A stretch of DNA of 64,000 nt. Source: Burhinus oedicnemus (lineage: Eukaryota; Chordata; Aves; Charadriiformes; Burhinidae). Shown here one piece after another: positions 36,980-50,628 of this stretch (positions are counted from its first letter, which is position 1; each line of letters opens with the position of its first letter). The DNA lies in assembly GCA_008921705.1 (NCBI GenBank), contig VFFE01006623.1, positions 92,344 through 156,343 on the forward strand, read 5' to 3'. Both the position numbers and the translations under genes were made by a program. The notes below the pieces were generated by a model. That model saw nothing but the letters and a program-made list of their open reading frames with translations, was not told the origin of the DNA and did no database searches.

Positions 36980-37565
36980 CTTACATAAGTTACCTACAGG
37001 CCACACACAGATCATTGAGACTTGGAGTGATCACAGGATGCTCACTTTCCATCAAGAATCTTCCCACATTTATATGACAAGGGATCCACTTATTTCCTTA
37101 TTCCTCTGTTTCCCACGCCTATTCCTACCCACGTCAACCAAATCCCTCCCTTTTTCCCCCTCTGGTTCCTCCCCTAAACATCCTATAGAAAGCCCCATGC
37201 AATCCCAAAAATGCCCTTTCCCTGCAGCACTTAATGTATCCCACATCCCCAGGCAGTGACCCCCCTTAGTCAGAAAGATGAGCTGCTCCTGATGGGTCAT
37301 TGTGACAGGTCTCACACCTGGACAATGGAGCTGATGGCTCTGCTGGGACAGCCCCAGGAACAGCCTGGGCAAGGCAGACATTCCTCCAGAGCCCTTGATT
37401 TAGGTTCATGCCTGTCATTGTGCCCCTGTGCTCTTCTGGTTTGTCAAGATGGTGGCTCTTTTGTGGCTGGTGGCCTGGGATCAGCCGGGGCAGGTTATTG
37501 AATTACTCCTCCTGCCATTGTTTCTCTGCTCTTTCTTTGTGTGTGCAGATGAGCTTCTTATCACT

Positions 37566-40500
37566 TAACAAGTACTACATGTTATTAAGTTATTCAGTGA
37601 TTTGAAATTATGTAGGGATCAGAATACAACTACTAGAGAACGAAGGATTTGTGAATGTATTTTAGTGTAGTCCTCTCTGCTTTTATGAAAGGTAACAATA
37701 TTAATCTTTTCCTAAACTACTTTGATAGATTTTCATCTAAGTGAATGGCTTAACACATAAATACAGCAGTATGTATGGACCTAACAGATGCTGCGTTTCC
37801 ATACAATAAAATGAATTTTTTTTTGGTTTGGAGATAAGAAGACTTAGGGAAAAAATGATGGAATTAAATAGGCGTTTCAAAACTATTTTCACTCTCCTAA
37901 TCTCCATTGCACTTTAAAGACTTTTCAGAAGTTTCAGAAATAATCTGAAGCTCATTAAAAACATACATCAGTCTCCCTTTCCTCTCTGCTAGCAGCAATA
38001 TTTTCAAGGAAACATGATGCCAATAGCTCCTTGCCCCTACTGGCACACTTGCTAATTTTCCCAAGAGTTCCTGGAGTGCAGAGCATGAGTTATTGTTAAT
38101 CTAATATCTTTCATCTATGCTGGATTTCATTGCAGAAAATTCACCTTGATTCATCTGAGGAAAGCATACCTTGTTTAGCATCTGCTCCTTATCATCTACA
38201 CTTCTAAATCTAGATTGTCCGTGTGATATCTAAGAGAATCATAAATGTATTAAACTAACAGAGGGAGATCTCTTTATCTTTCCTTCCTCACCTTCTGCAT
38301 TTCTCTTGTAAAGGTTATTTTTTGAAAAAACAGAAAAGTTTTGCTTTGGTTTATTACTTGGTACATTAACTCAAGAGATTTTGTTGTTGCTGGGAGACAG
38401 TTGGAACGAAGGGGGGATTTCACCTTGTGCAAGCAGGTTTAGATATGATATCTCTCATTCTGCCTACCATGTCACCTCTTTCCATGTCACCCAATCCAAA
38501 TGCCAAGCCAAAATCCTCAGGCATACATGAAACATGTCCTATCTGCTATTCTTCCTTTTCCATGCACTAAGGTACACCTCACATTTTTCTTTTTTCCTTC
38601 CACTGAAGAGAGAGGAAATATCAGTACCAAATTCACTGTGAAAGAAACTAATTGAAACTGTGGCCATTACAGTGATCACAGTCCAGGTCATTTCTGTATG
38701 GATAAATTGAAATGTTTATAGATATGCTCATAGACAATACAAACGCTGTGTACAGTGACATTAAAAAAAAGAGATGTTATTCATAATTCCAATGTTATGT
38801 TTTCTTTGGTACCTGTAATTGATGTTCTTCTTGAGCTTCATTCACTATACAATTATTCAAGTCTTCCATGTGAATGACAAATATATTACAAAAAAGAAGA
38901 TACTGGCTAATGTGTAACATTTATTGCATGGAGAAACTCCTTTTAATGCATATAAGTGTCTCTGTTCCACGCTTACTGGAAAAAATTACATGGTTTAGCA
39001 AAGCTGGTTTTGATCTCAATGTGAAAAGAATTTCAGCAGCTCCATTCCCTTAATTGGATTTGCTATGCATTGTAAACCAAGCAGTACCTTTCACTCAGCT
39101 GCAAAAATAAGCCAAGCTTTAAAAATAGTGCAGCTGCAGATATTTACAATATACATTGAAAGTCACTAATGGGCCCATGCATCTTTTTTCTTCCTTACAT
39201 AAAAGCTAAGCAATGCATTCATGTCTACTACTTGTAGAACATAAGGCTTGGGTGTTGCAAATTACCAGATATCCAGAGATGTACCTATGTGGTTCTAAAT
39301 ACGTTCTTACTCCCAGCTGGATGATGTATTTAAGTGCTTTGCTGGATGAATGTAAAGGTTTTGACTCTTCATGAGACCAAGCCCTAGGAAAGTAGTAGTA
39401 ACTTCTTCCAATTCCGTTTTCAACTAAGGGAAAGTGTAACATCATAGAAGCCTCAACATCATATAGAGTGTAATGGCATATCTAAGATAGATGTCTTATT
39501 TGAAGAACTTTGTGTATACGTAAAAATGTATATCTATATCTACTTTTGAAATACGTGCCTTTTTAAGTGGTTATTCTAGCACAATCTGTTATAGTAGCTA
39601 GCCTCTAAGAGTGCCGGGACACTTTAAAAAAACCTACTATTGTATGGGCACATCTGTCACCACAGTGACCAAAAGGTTTACTTTAGCAAATAGTAGCCTA
39701 TTAAATTTCAAAGTTAATTTTTTGAATTTGAAATTGTAGAGGAAACCTGGCCTGCTTTCTTGCAAGCCTTTTTGATTTAAACATAAAAAGCTGATGATGG
39801 CTCTGAAGTCCTGAATTAGATGCATGAACTCTTGTACTTGCTCTAGATTTAGGCAACAGAGAGGACATATTTGCTATTTATTATTACTTATTCAACTGAG
39901 TCAGTTCCTTTCACCTTTGACTGATTCTATTTTAGCTAGACTAAAATAATTTCTCTCCATTTGCAAAGTCCAAGGTCCTTCACCTGTAAGCCTTGAGAGT
40001 TTTTACACATTTGCATGCAAATATTCTCACCATCTCATTGCAACTTATATTTATTTTCTCAAATTGTGTTTAAGCTACAAGACGGATCTTGATGAAGCTT
40101 TTCTTTGAGATTATTCCAGTCTTGTGTTTTTTGTAATAGCAAGAATAAGGTAAATTCCTATTTGCAGCACAGATATTTGTTTTAATGAGTATTTACTTGG
40201 GTAAATGCGTGTCTGCATAATTGAGTAATACAGAGGCCAGACATAATTAAGCATAACAATAAGTTCTGTCACATGTTTACAAATAAAAGCCAATGTTTAG
40301 TTTCTTGAAGCATCTTCTCAACATCAAATGATTATATTGCTGCTTCCATACTGTGGGCATCTCAAGATTCAGTTAATTTATATCTACTACCTAGAATAAT
40401 ATTTTATAATAGTCAGTTTTATGGGGGTAACAAAGTGATGCCTTTTAATAAGGAGGGGAAGTGGCTCCTTCCAATAAAGGAGAAACTTCAGGCGGGATTC

Positions 40501-41399
40501 TGCCTTAAACTATATGTAATGTCCTGCTAATTCCACCGTATTTAGGTGTTCATGGATATGACTGCAATGTGCAAAGTGCTACAAAAGGTCTGTTTCAGAA
40601 AGTCAGTGAAATGAATTTATATCAGCCAAGGCTGCTCATATATGTAGTAGAGTTATATTGTTAGTTACAAAAGAAAAAAAAAAGGCAAAACCCCAGCATT
40701 CAGTAGTCAGTGTAGTACAGAGCAGCGCTTATTTGCATTTTCTTCCCTTGCCTCTCTCTGGTGTTAAAGATCATTCTTCATGGCTCAGGAGCCTACCCGG
40801 AACTCCAGGGCCAGACAGTTGCAATATTTTTCAAGGCACTTGCCTGGAGAATGAAAGCTGGAGACCTGGAGCCTCTGCTGTTCCTGGTAAACTTGAATTC
40901 AAGCCTCCCTCTTCCCAGGCACATTCTACTTGCATATTACACTAACAATGGCCACTGTCTCTTCCATGATCTTGGTGACCTTCAACAGAAAACAACAACT
41001 GACATCTGTCTATACTAATATTTTTGACTGACTCAGGGGAACCAAGAAGGAGTTTCTGAGTAATGAATCTTATTTCATGTAGTCATTTATATCACTATTG
41101 AATGCCTGTTTCATACACACTTGAAGATCCCCCAAATTTGTTGACATCATGCAATTAATTTGCTCATGGGTAGCCAGCATAAATCCCTGTGACTTCAGGT
41201 TATGATTGAATTATGAACAGTTTTTCAAATTAATTTATTAAGGAGATTGTCATAAAGTAAAATAAAATTCTTTAACCCTTTCCTAACTGTCAAAAAACAT
41301 AACAAAACCTAGCTTCACTCTCATATTTGAATGAAAGTTATTTTTAATGCCTAAGATGTTCTAATGGTTACTGTAGGCATCATAAAATTGAACAAAGCT
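37566..41399. other. AT-rich DNA, no gene recognised
   Basis: No repeat or exon could be identified. A 95-codon frame at 40658-40945 (+) overlaps another in a second frame (40761-41018) over a locally GC-richer patch, with no domain recognisable in either. Confidence 0.5.
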
Positions 41400-41485
41400 G
41401 CAAACTTAGATCTTATTCAAAGCCCATTGAAATCCCTGAATTTCATTGTCTTCATTAATATTTGGATCAGACCTTCTGATATGAG
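41400..41485. repeat. Ancient amniote palindromic repeat relic
   Basis: The text tcaaagcccattgaaatccc, followed by a worn complementary arm ending atatttggatcagacc, matches the old amniote repeat with CAAAGCCCATTGAAGTCAATGG arms and a TTTGGATCAG end. Partial dyad symmetry survives. The match is to remembered sequence. Confidence 0.5.
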
Positions 41486-43489
41486 GAATAATCATAAATA
41501 ATCAGTAAAACCACAAGAATAAACCTGCATCTCATGTGTACATGTTGAAAGCTACCACGCATAATGTGAAAATGCAGGTAGGGAAAAAAAACGCAAATGG
41601 GAAATCCTGAACAGCATGCTCAATCACATAATTTCAATGATACGTTTGCTGGTGACCTTCCACTGGGTGATAAGCATAACTGGAAAATGTAATGCATTAC
41701 GCATTCTAGTGTACAGTCCAAGAGTTCAAATTTCCGCTTTGTCCATCAGTCATTAGTTCATATGGGGAAAGGAGCAATGTTTCATAGTTAATGTGCTAAT
41801 ATGTGATTATATATGTACTTAAAATCTGTGAATCTTACCTTAAAATCTATAACTATGCTCCAAATAAGGACTTCTGGAATTTGTAAATCTATTATTTCCC
41901 CTCTTCGCTCTAAACGCGTACAATACTCAGTGGAGATTTCAATTGTGCTTCTGTCCTGATAAAGATAAAACCTTTTCCATTCCCTCAAATTCTTCCCTTA
42001 GGACTCAGAAGCTGTCAGATTCATGTTTTTGTCTAGACTTCATCATCATCTAGAGACAATTTTATCCATGCTGGTAAGGTAATTTTTCCCATAAACAGTC
42101 TTATCACTACTGTTACATTTTTATGTAAGATATGATAATATTGTAGTATACATTTCTCATTTGATCATTATTTCTTTTTTCCCTTAGATTTGTACACCTT
42201 TCATTAAGTAGAGATTTACTAGTTGCTGTTAAATTAACCTGCCTTTAGTCATCTAGTTAGTCATCTAGTTTTATGACTTATGTTTATTGATCTTTACTTG
42301 CTAGATAATTATACCTTTTATCATAATTTTGGACATTCTGCACTGCTCTTTAAATAGATATTCCTTTTAGATAACCTGCATAAAAAAGAATTAAAAAGTC
42401 AGTCTAAAAAAGAGGATTAGAAAAGAGACATATGTCACAAAAGGCAAATTCTATCATGTTTGCATTAACTTTCTCAAATTAGTGCTTGGTTACAAAAGCC
42501 CACTGTTTGCTAATTTGTAGCTGAACTGAGAGACTAATGCACAACAGGTAACATTAAAACTCAGAGGAAGCTCTTAGAGGTTGTCTGTTTATAGTTCTAG
42601 ACAGATTCTAGGTCTATGTAAGGAAAACCTTTACAGAGGCATACGTAGGTATGCTGCTATTCCATTTTATGTTTTTTAACCCTGAATGACCTCAATGTTC
42701 AAAACTGCTCAACAAGGCCAATGATCATGTCATTAACTATAAATATTGGGAAACATCAATCATGCCATCAGAAGGCAGAAAGATGTATATCACACTGCAA
42801 GTTTTTGCTGCAACGTATTCTGAGAGTGTCTTAAAGATCTGTTTCCCTCATTATCCTGTAAGATGAGAAACACTTGCCTGGTATTTAGATATAAAAACAC
42901 AGTTATTTATGAGGATTAATGATTTAATAGCTTACGATAGTAGTTACTGATCTTGAAATGTCTGTATTTCTTTGTGTTCACTGATAACTGTGGAAGTGAT
43001 TTAATTACCTACTTAGATGAACTATGTATCATTAAGGCTATTTTGTCAAAGGATTAAATATAAAACTTTGGTGCATATGTATATATGTATATACAAAGTA
43101 GGTGCTGGAGTCTGTGCTAAGGATCAAACCATACAAAACAAAAGAGGTAGACTGCAATCAAATATCATGACTCTGTAGCTATGTACAACTATGGACAAAA
43201 CAATTTTATGTAACTAGAGACAAACCAATAAAAATTTTACCTGGGCCACATTTCAACAGAAAGCACAAATGAAAAAAAAATCTATTGATCTTAGTAGTAT
43301 ATTTTAACAGTCTGCTCAATACAAAGTATTTTAGCCCCAGAAGATACTGTCTAGGATACTCAGGATGTTATAATTTGAGCATCTTGTGGAGGTGTTTGAA
43401 AAGTCTTATTTTTCGCCTGATTATATAAGAAGAATCTGTTGGCAAGATGAGCAATCTATTTTGGCATTATCTATAGAAATTAAGGTCTG
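41486..43489. other. AT-rich DNA, no gene recognised
   Basis: Includes a short direct duplication of catctagttagt at about 42250-42275 and ATATGTATAT-type stretches near 43075. Nothing else was seen. Confidence 0.5.
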
Positions 43490-43600
43490 CAGTTCAGCAA
43501 AGACTTAGACATGAATGTCTCTCATGTAAGTAATCTCATCAATTTCAGTGGAACTGTACATAAACACAGTTTGACTATAATGTAAGATCTCAGGATCATG
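43490..43600. repeat. Ancient amniote palindromic repeat relic
   Basis: The text gcagttcagcaaagacttag, then catgtaagtaatctcatcaa and tttcagtggaactgtacata, follows the order of the amniote repeat with TTCAGCAAAGCACTTAAGCATG, then CCCATTGACTTCAGTGGGA. It is diverged but long enough to be reasonably convincing. Confidence 0.5.
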
Positions 43601-46600
43601 AATCTTAATACAAGTATTTTGAAAGATCTATGCTAATGGAAGCAATACTACGACATTAGTATCTTTTAATAGTTTCTTGTTGTTTGTTTAGCCTGATCTT
43701 TCATTAATCCACAGCCTAAGGTTTCTTGAATTCTTTCACAAAACGTGAGCTTTCAGAAGGGGCATGGGGCCACGGTCATTTTGTGTACCCCACCCAAGGG
43801 CCTGTCCCCGCAAGCTGTCAAATGTCTTCTACTACCCGGAAAGACTATCAGAACCTAGCTGCATGGTGAACCTCACAAAAAAAGATCTAAAAGAAGACAA
43901 TGTCAGTCAGCAGAGAGCTCAGAAAAAGAGTTTTGCAATCCATGGTATAACATTTATGTTGGTAACACTGAGTTCTGGGGAAAAGGGAAGGATTTGGGAA
44001 GAGCATAGTGCTGCAAGGGTGCAAATCATGTAATTATCAGTCTTCCCAGTTTGCTTGTTTTCCTTTTGGTGTGTCACATTTCTAATTTTTAAATAAAAAT
44101 AAAAGCTCTGTCATTATTTTACAGTGACCTAATTGACATAAATGCCAAAAGCTTAAGTAAATAGGCCACAGAAATCTAGTATCTATGTAAAACTAAAAGA
44201 GTTTAAAATGCTTTAATATCCTTCACGGATGTACAGTACAGAGAAAAGAATCACTTTTCAAGAAGTTGCCAGTACATTTGTTCTACAATAAAATGCAGGT
44301 TAATTTACTTCCTATTTTAATGTAAGAGATTGACCCTGCATGCAAATGCTCAAATTCAGTATTATATACAAGGCTGAAGTCTGTTATTGTTTTAAAACTG
44401 CTTATTGGGATGTGTATATATATGTGCTCATATGAACGTACATATGTATGTATGCCCTATTTAACTGCATAGCAATTAAATAGAATTGGAGATAGTCATG
44501 TTGGCTTCTTAGAAGCACTGCACTCGATGAGATACCGTGTCCCTGCTACTGCTTTCTGCAGGATCATATCAACAGATTATTTTCAGTTTTAAAAAGAAAC
44601 AGCACCACCTTGTATCCTGAAATAAAGCTACAACTATTCAATATCTTAGTGGTCATACAATATATACACATGCATAGAAACATAATTATTCACAAAAAAT
44701 GTAAATATTTTTGTATTAGAAATAGAACATTAAACTTTGAAACCTTGGTTCAAGACACATCTATTTTCAGAATAATGTTATTACAGTGAGTTGGATGAGT
44801 ATTTGAACTAAAGTATGTTTCTTTTCATTACTGAAAGCTCTTGATTTTTGTTGTTTGTGAAAGAAAAAATTAGGTTTAATTTGCATTATCCACAGGATCA
44901 TACAACTTGGTTTTGTTATCTAAACAGTGATAGATGTTGGTGAAAATGCTTCCAAAAAGGTCTGTATAAATTATTCATCAACTCTATTCATTAGCTGATA
45001 CCTGCTCTGCTGCACTTTAAATGTTTCTCATTGAAAGCAGAGATAATACAATAAGATGTAAGTAACTAGCTGCCCACCACTGAGTAGGGAAAACAAATTG
45101 TTATGTAGTCCATAGCTGAAAAATTAGTTGTCTAAATTATATAATGAAAATTTATAAATATATTAAAAGTAAATTATGATCTATTAATAAACCAAACTTA
45201 ATAAAAAAGAATGAAATTTTTTATGAGAACTGTTTGCAACTAATCTTTCAAAGTACTTGTTAGAGAGAGAACTATTTCCTCACTCATCACTAGTGTGTCA
45301 TGGTTGCTAAGACAAGGATGGTTGGAAAACTGCCCTTCAATTAGATACACTTTTTAAAGGATTGCATTTGTCAAACAAACTAAAAAATCCCTTACAGAAG
45401 TGGAACTCATTAAAATTGCAGTCAAGTACTGTGTCATGTCTTGTTTTGTTTCCTCTCCATTGCTTACAACACCCTGCAGAAGGCAGGAGACAAATTTTCT
45501 TTCACTACCAATTTTGACTTTTCTACTTCTAAATACTGAGTTTTCCCATGTCACTCATCTTCCAAGCTCTAAGGGCAACATTTGACTGTCATTAGAGCTG
45601 ACTGAACTACTGAAACATAATCATTTCTAACTCTCAGAAAAGAATGCAGGTCTGACCTCAAATGTTGCTAATATTAGCATTTTAAAATCTCAGTATATGC
45701 ACCTAAATGTAGTTAATCTGATGCCTATAAATGCTCTTGGACAAACTCTTAGGTAGAGGATTTTCTGAAAGTTCCTTTTCATGGGAAACTGTAGAATATG
45801 TAAGTTTGAACTTGAAGGAAAGGCAAAGCAGCTGGAATCATGGTATCATCATAACTGCAAGTGCTGGCCCCTTTCTCAGAAGGCAAGGAGTGGTTAGAAT
45901 TAACTGAGTAGGAATATTGCTGAGTTAGGGACCTGTACGATTCAATAGGAAAAGAAAAAAAAAAAAGTATTTTGATTTCCTGATTTGCAGAAATTAAAAG
46001 AAAACTGATGCAGGACATATGCAACCAGTTCAACTGAACACAGAAGACTCCTGGAGAATGTGGCATCATTTGCAAGTCATTCAGTTCAAGAGATTCATGG
46101 GAAAGCAGCAGACAACATGAAAAGAAAGATCAAAGCAAAGAAGGAGGATAAACACAGTGAAAGAGGTGACTGGACAAGAAATATAAAATCAACATTTTTA
46201 TTAAAAATCACAAGAACAACAGTTGTGGCATTATCTGAACCACAGAATGATTTCAGGTCCTTCCAATGTTCATTGGAACTACAGCTACATAGGTCGTTCC
46301 TGATGTTTTCTGTATTTTTCACTAGCTACTTTCCTTTGATATATTTCATATGATTTTATCATTTTGGGATAGATTTTTACTTTTTTTTTAAGCTTACAAG
46401 CACTTTAAGAATGCTTAAGCTGGCTTTGAGGCAGCTGTTGCCTAACTGTGGAAGTGCTTGAATTCATGCTGCCCCTCACTGCTTGGCCTCAGGACCCAGC
46501 CATGAGCTCTCTCATGTAGAACCACATTTTATGAGCTGCTCCACTTCTGTTTCCAATGGAAATGGAAGTGCTGTCCCAAAACAATACATAACTCTTCTTA

Positions 46601-49600
46601 ATCTCCATAGAATCCATAGCTGTTGTCAAAGCAATCCTAAAACATGCTACTGGAGAAAAATATTCACCAAATATAGCGACAATGACTAACAAAACAAAGA
46701 AACAAAAACCTGCCACGCTGTTTTTTCTCTCCCTTTTTATATGAAAAAGCCAAGTAGCTAATACATTCATCTATGAGAAGAAAGTTATATTCCAGGACTT
46801 TTCACATAGTGGATCCAACAGCTGTTGAACAATGTTTAAGAGAGTTAATAGGTAGATGAGACATTTATTTCCTTTAGAAATATGAGAAGGTTGCTATTAA
46901 TAAGGCAGATAGCTGTTGTCATGATGGAAATATGTTTTTCCTATCATGATTTTTCATAATATTTTCATCTACTCTTTTTTTCTCCCCCCCCAACCCCGAC
47001 AGCATGGTAATAACAATGTTCTTCTGTTTCTTGAAATTCCTAGCGCGTGGGACAGAAAATTATATACAGTATGCAAATGTAAATGCATCTCCAGGAGCAA
47101 CTGTTGAAGATACCAAATAGTAATTGACTGTGCCCATTTCATAACATTTTTATAAAGAATGCAATGCTGTTGGACACATTTAACCACATTTTGATTTAAA
47201 CATACCGTGATATTGCTACAATCCATATTCAGCAGTAGTAGATATCTCAGCTTCATAAAGAGCCCCACTCTGCTTCTTTCAGTTAAAAATACAAGGTACA
47301 GGAGATATATTAAATCTCTTTGCTGTGTATTCTTACAGTATTATTAATAATGACTTCTTCCATGTATGCAAAAGCGTACGTACGCATAATGGTGTTTACA
47401 ACTTCACTAGTATTTAGTCATGATTCTGAGACTATAATTGAGCACTGGCACTTTGTATTTTGGGGGAAATTGAACAACTTCTAGAAAATTCTATGATATA
47501 TAGCTTTGAGGGTTTTTTTCCAACTATTGACATACTTTAAAGATTTTAATTTTTTTTAATCACTGGAATTAGCTTTTATGATTGCATTTTCCCAAATATT
47601 CATAACTATTTCTCTCTCTTAATGGTATTCATTAGCTAACCAAGATAATTTTGGGCTAGTAAACCACTAAATTTAAATGAATGTAACTACTATGTTTCTA
47701 ATAGTCTGAACTGCAACACTAAAACTGTGACAGACATATCCATTTAACCAAAGTCCTTCTTTAAAAAAAATCACTTAAGAGAATGGATAAACTATGTGTT
47801 GGAAATGGAAAATGTTCTGAGGCTGAATCAATGATGCTATACAATATTGTATTGTGGTGTTTAAAACTAGTTGCAAGTTGACTTGTCTTTACTATTTGCT
47901 TGCACTGATTACTAGTCTACAGACTACGATACTGTTTGTTTTGATTCTATGAAAGGAATTTTATTAACAGCAGAAAAATACACTGACTTTTTTGTTTTAA
48001 TTAATCACCCCCTGAACAATGCAACATATGCTCTTATTCATGTGTACCTATACAAAGAGTATCTATCTCAGCTGCGGATGGTGGCATATGCTACCTCTTC
48101 TACTGAGGTTTAGAGCATGAATCTTCACGAGAGGAGGCAAGATGAAAGAAACGTATTTTGTATAGTCCTTGCACAAGCATCTGCCCTTCCCTGGTGATAC
48201 TAAATGAGTAAAGGGAACAATGGTGGCTCCAGATGCCCATAGTGATGCAAGAGACCGTTTGACTAGGAAATACACAGGTCTGGTGAAAGCAGTGGCCTGA
48301 AGGAGCATCATGCAAATGAAGGGAAGCATTCTACATCCCTCCTCAGCACCTCCTCCTTTGCCAGCAGAACATGGTTTTACAGCTATTAATGTGGCTTCAG
48401 TTTCCTGTGTGCAGTTCATTCCAACATGAGCACTTGACACAAGTGATAGCTCCTTTTCTGTGTTTTTCTCTACAGTACCAGACACATAAAATAAAAGGAG
48501 TGTAGTCAGATTAATTACAAATTGATGCAACAATAATTGTCCTTGGTAGAGATGTTCCTCTTTCTCACTTTTTGTAAAGTTATTATATTATTAGCGTGAT
48601 TACTGTATGAAATCCAATCACAGTGTGTGAGAAGAAAAAATAAATACAATTTTGAAATTGGAATAAGCAGTTTAACAGCTTTCAGAGGTGTTCTGTGGGC
48701 TTTTGGTATTTCTCTCACATCAGGCTCTGGCAAGAAGCCCAAGGCCTGAATGGCTTTGTACATTTTATTTATTAAAATACTCTGGAAACAGATTAACTTC
48801 CTTTGTGCATTATTTATTATTGTTTCACCTGCCATTGAGAGGAATAGCGTGCACACTGATGAATATACTGAAGGTGGCCTACTTACAGTGTAATGAAACC
48901 ATAGATGACTGTCGTTCAACTTTTGCAATGCTGCTTCACGAAGGACATTTTTTTGAACTCCTACAGAAAAATTACAGTAGGGAGATGCTTGCCTGAGGAA
49001 TCAAGGAGCTATTATTCCATATTCTCAGTAACACTCATCTTTTTCTCCTGGACTGATGGTTGCTACTGCTCTTGGACTCAAGTTCTGTTACTTATTTTGA
49101 GTGAGGTCTACAATATAAATATCAAGCTACAAAAGAGGTTCCATTTTAGCAATAAACCAATGCAGAGATGAAACAGTGTTAGTATCTCTGTTGACAAGGT
49201 TTTCTATGCATTTCCCTTTTTAGCCTTGTTTATTAAGGTTACAGGTCTTCCTTCTGAGACATTAATTTCTGTTACATGGTTCTCTGATTTTATGCACATG
49301 AGGCAAATGAGGAAAAGTTATAAGGAGCACTTCCATATTGGTGGAAAGTCTCCACTGACCACAAGGATTCTATCCTCATCCAGAGAGTAGCAATACTTCT
49401 TACAGTGCAAATTCCAAAAGGTATAATATGTAATATGTATTTGGAGTCATTCCAAAAGTCAAGTCACTGCCCAGCATTTGTGCTGACATTAGGTTTAGCT
49501 TTTCTCTTTTTTATATCACAGATACATGTATCATACTTTGCTTAAGTAAAAGCAAAATTAGTAACTTGAGGTAAATCAAACATTCCTGTTTACAAGCGAA

Positions 49601-50039
49601 ACAAAACAATGAACGTGGAATATGACCCCTTAAAGTGATGAAGCTGCATATCAATAGTAACGAATTTGCTCCAGACTGATTTAATGTGTCGACTTCAGAT
49701 ACCTCTTCACAATATACATGCTGCTTGATTTTCACACTTGCAAATGCATAACCTTCTCATTTATACACAACTGCTAGCATGCTATTTACTTCAGATATCT
49801 GCCTCAGCCTTTGCCTCTCTGTTCCTGGATCTTTAGCATCGTTGTCATCTAAATATTTGGAATTATGTCCTTTTTTGATTTCCTTTATAATTATTTTTTC
49901 TTCCATGGAATTTGCAACCTTTAAATATCATATCAAGTAATACGTATTATGGCTGCTTTATGTATGCAGTTATTTAGCTCTTATACTGCTTTTTCTTTTC
50001 TTCTCAGAAATCAATCCTGCCTGGTTTGCAATCATTTTA
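43601..50039. other. Long AT-rich stretch, no gene recognised
   Basis: The longest open frames are 156 codons at 48063-48533 (-) and 137 codons at 48515-48928 (-), both without recognisable domains. A locally GC-richer patch at 43760-43860 begins an 89-codon frame (43764-44033, +), also unrecognised. A CpG palindrome lies at 47374-47385. No repeat of the CR1 or LTR type found elsewhere in the window could be identified here. Confidence 0.5.
47374..47385. repeat. 12-bp CpG palindrome
   Basis: GCGTACGTACGC is a perfect 12-bp palindrome containing three CpG dinucleotides in a CpG-poor, AT-rich neighbourhood. It is too short to assign a function. Confidence 0.9.
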
Positions 50040-50400
50040 GTACTTCTTTGTCTGAACTATCTGCCTAGAAAACGTCTCAGAGCTGTCCATATATTTCAGC
50101 TGTGGAGATGCCTGGAATTGAGCACAGAATTCCTGACATGACCTCGTAAGAGCCATGCAGAGATTAACACTTCATTTCTGCATGACTTCGTGCTTTAGTG
50201 CAAGCAGGCAAAAAATCCCACTTGCCATTCTCCCCTGAGATGAGTTCATCTACAATTTACTGTCCACAATCACCCTAAGGTCTCGCTTACTATTAGTCCT
50301 TTTCAGGTTTATTCTTTGTATAGAATATTGCAATTCTGATTAATTCTTTCATATGTGAAGGGACTGAATTTTCCAGAAAGCCATATATTTCATCTAACTT
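50040..50400 (-). mobile_element. Ancient CR1 LINE relic
   Basis: Minus-strand remnant. At about 50085-50150 the text tccatatatttcagctgtgg, then gcacagaattcctgacatga, matches the C-terminal ORF2 region just downstream of the D-Q-V-Q-R-R block. At about 50240-50290 the text tctacaatttactgtccaca, then accctaaggtctcgcttact, matches the E-K-D-L-G-V-L-V-D region. The order is right for a minus-strand copy. All frames are closed. Confidence 0.55.
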
Positions 50401-50628
50401 CATTATGGGTTTAATAATATTTATTTCTCCTTATTTTTGTGTAAGTAGTGTGACTCCATACTGTCCCTTAACCCCAGAAAATACCACATGCACGTCATAA
50501 GCATCACTGCAAAACTGGGCCCATTATGGAAAATGTGGTACAAAGACAAAGTAGTCAATAATTTCCACCTCAGTTACCTGCAATTTACACATAAGATAGG
50601 CTGAAAGAGTTAAGAGTCAAGCTCAGTG

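Larger units (their letters stand above)
35890..37565 (-). mobile_element. GC-rich block, probably an ERV LTR, split by a younger LTR
   Basis: The block differs in composition from both flanks. Read on the minus strand it has LTR-like order: a TATA-like catataaatg (37068-37077), then ATTAAA (36592-36597) as a possible poly-A signal, then a downstream U5-like segment rich in CA/TG text. The 305-bp LTR at 36675-36979 lies between these two signals. The outer ends could not be fixed: no convincing TG...CA pair or target duplication was found. It could also be two adjacent unrelated repeats. Confidence 0.4.

Noticed and set aside
46238..46275. CR1-tail-like string cacagaatgatttcaggtcc
   Set aside because: Only a brief resemblance. 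The following bases do not continue as CR1.
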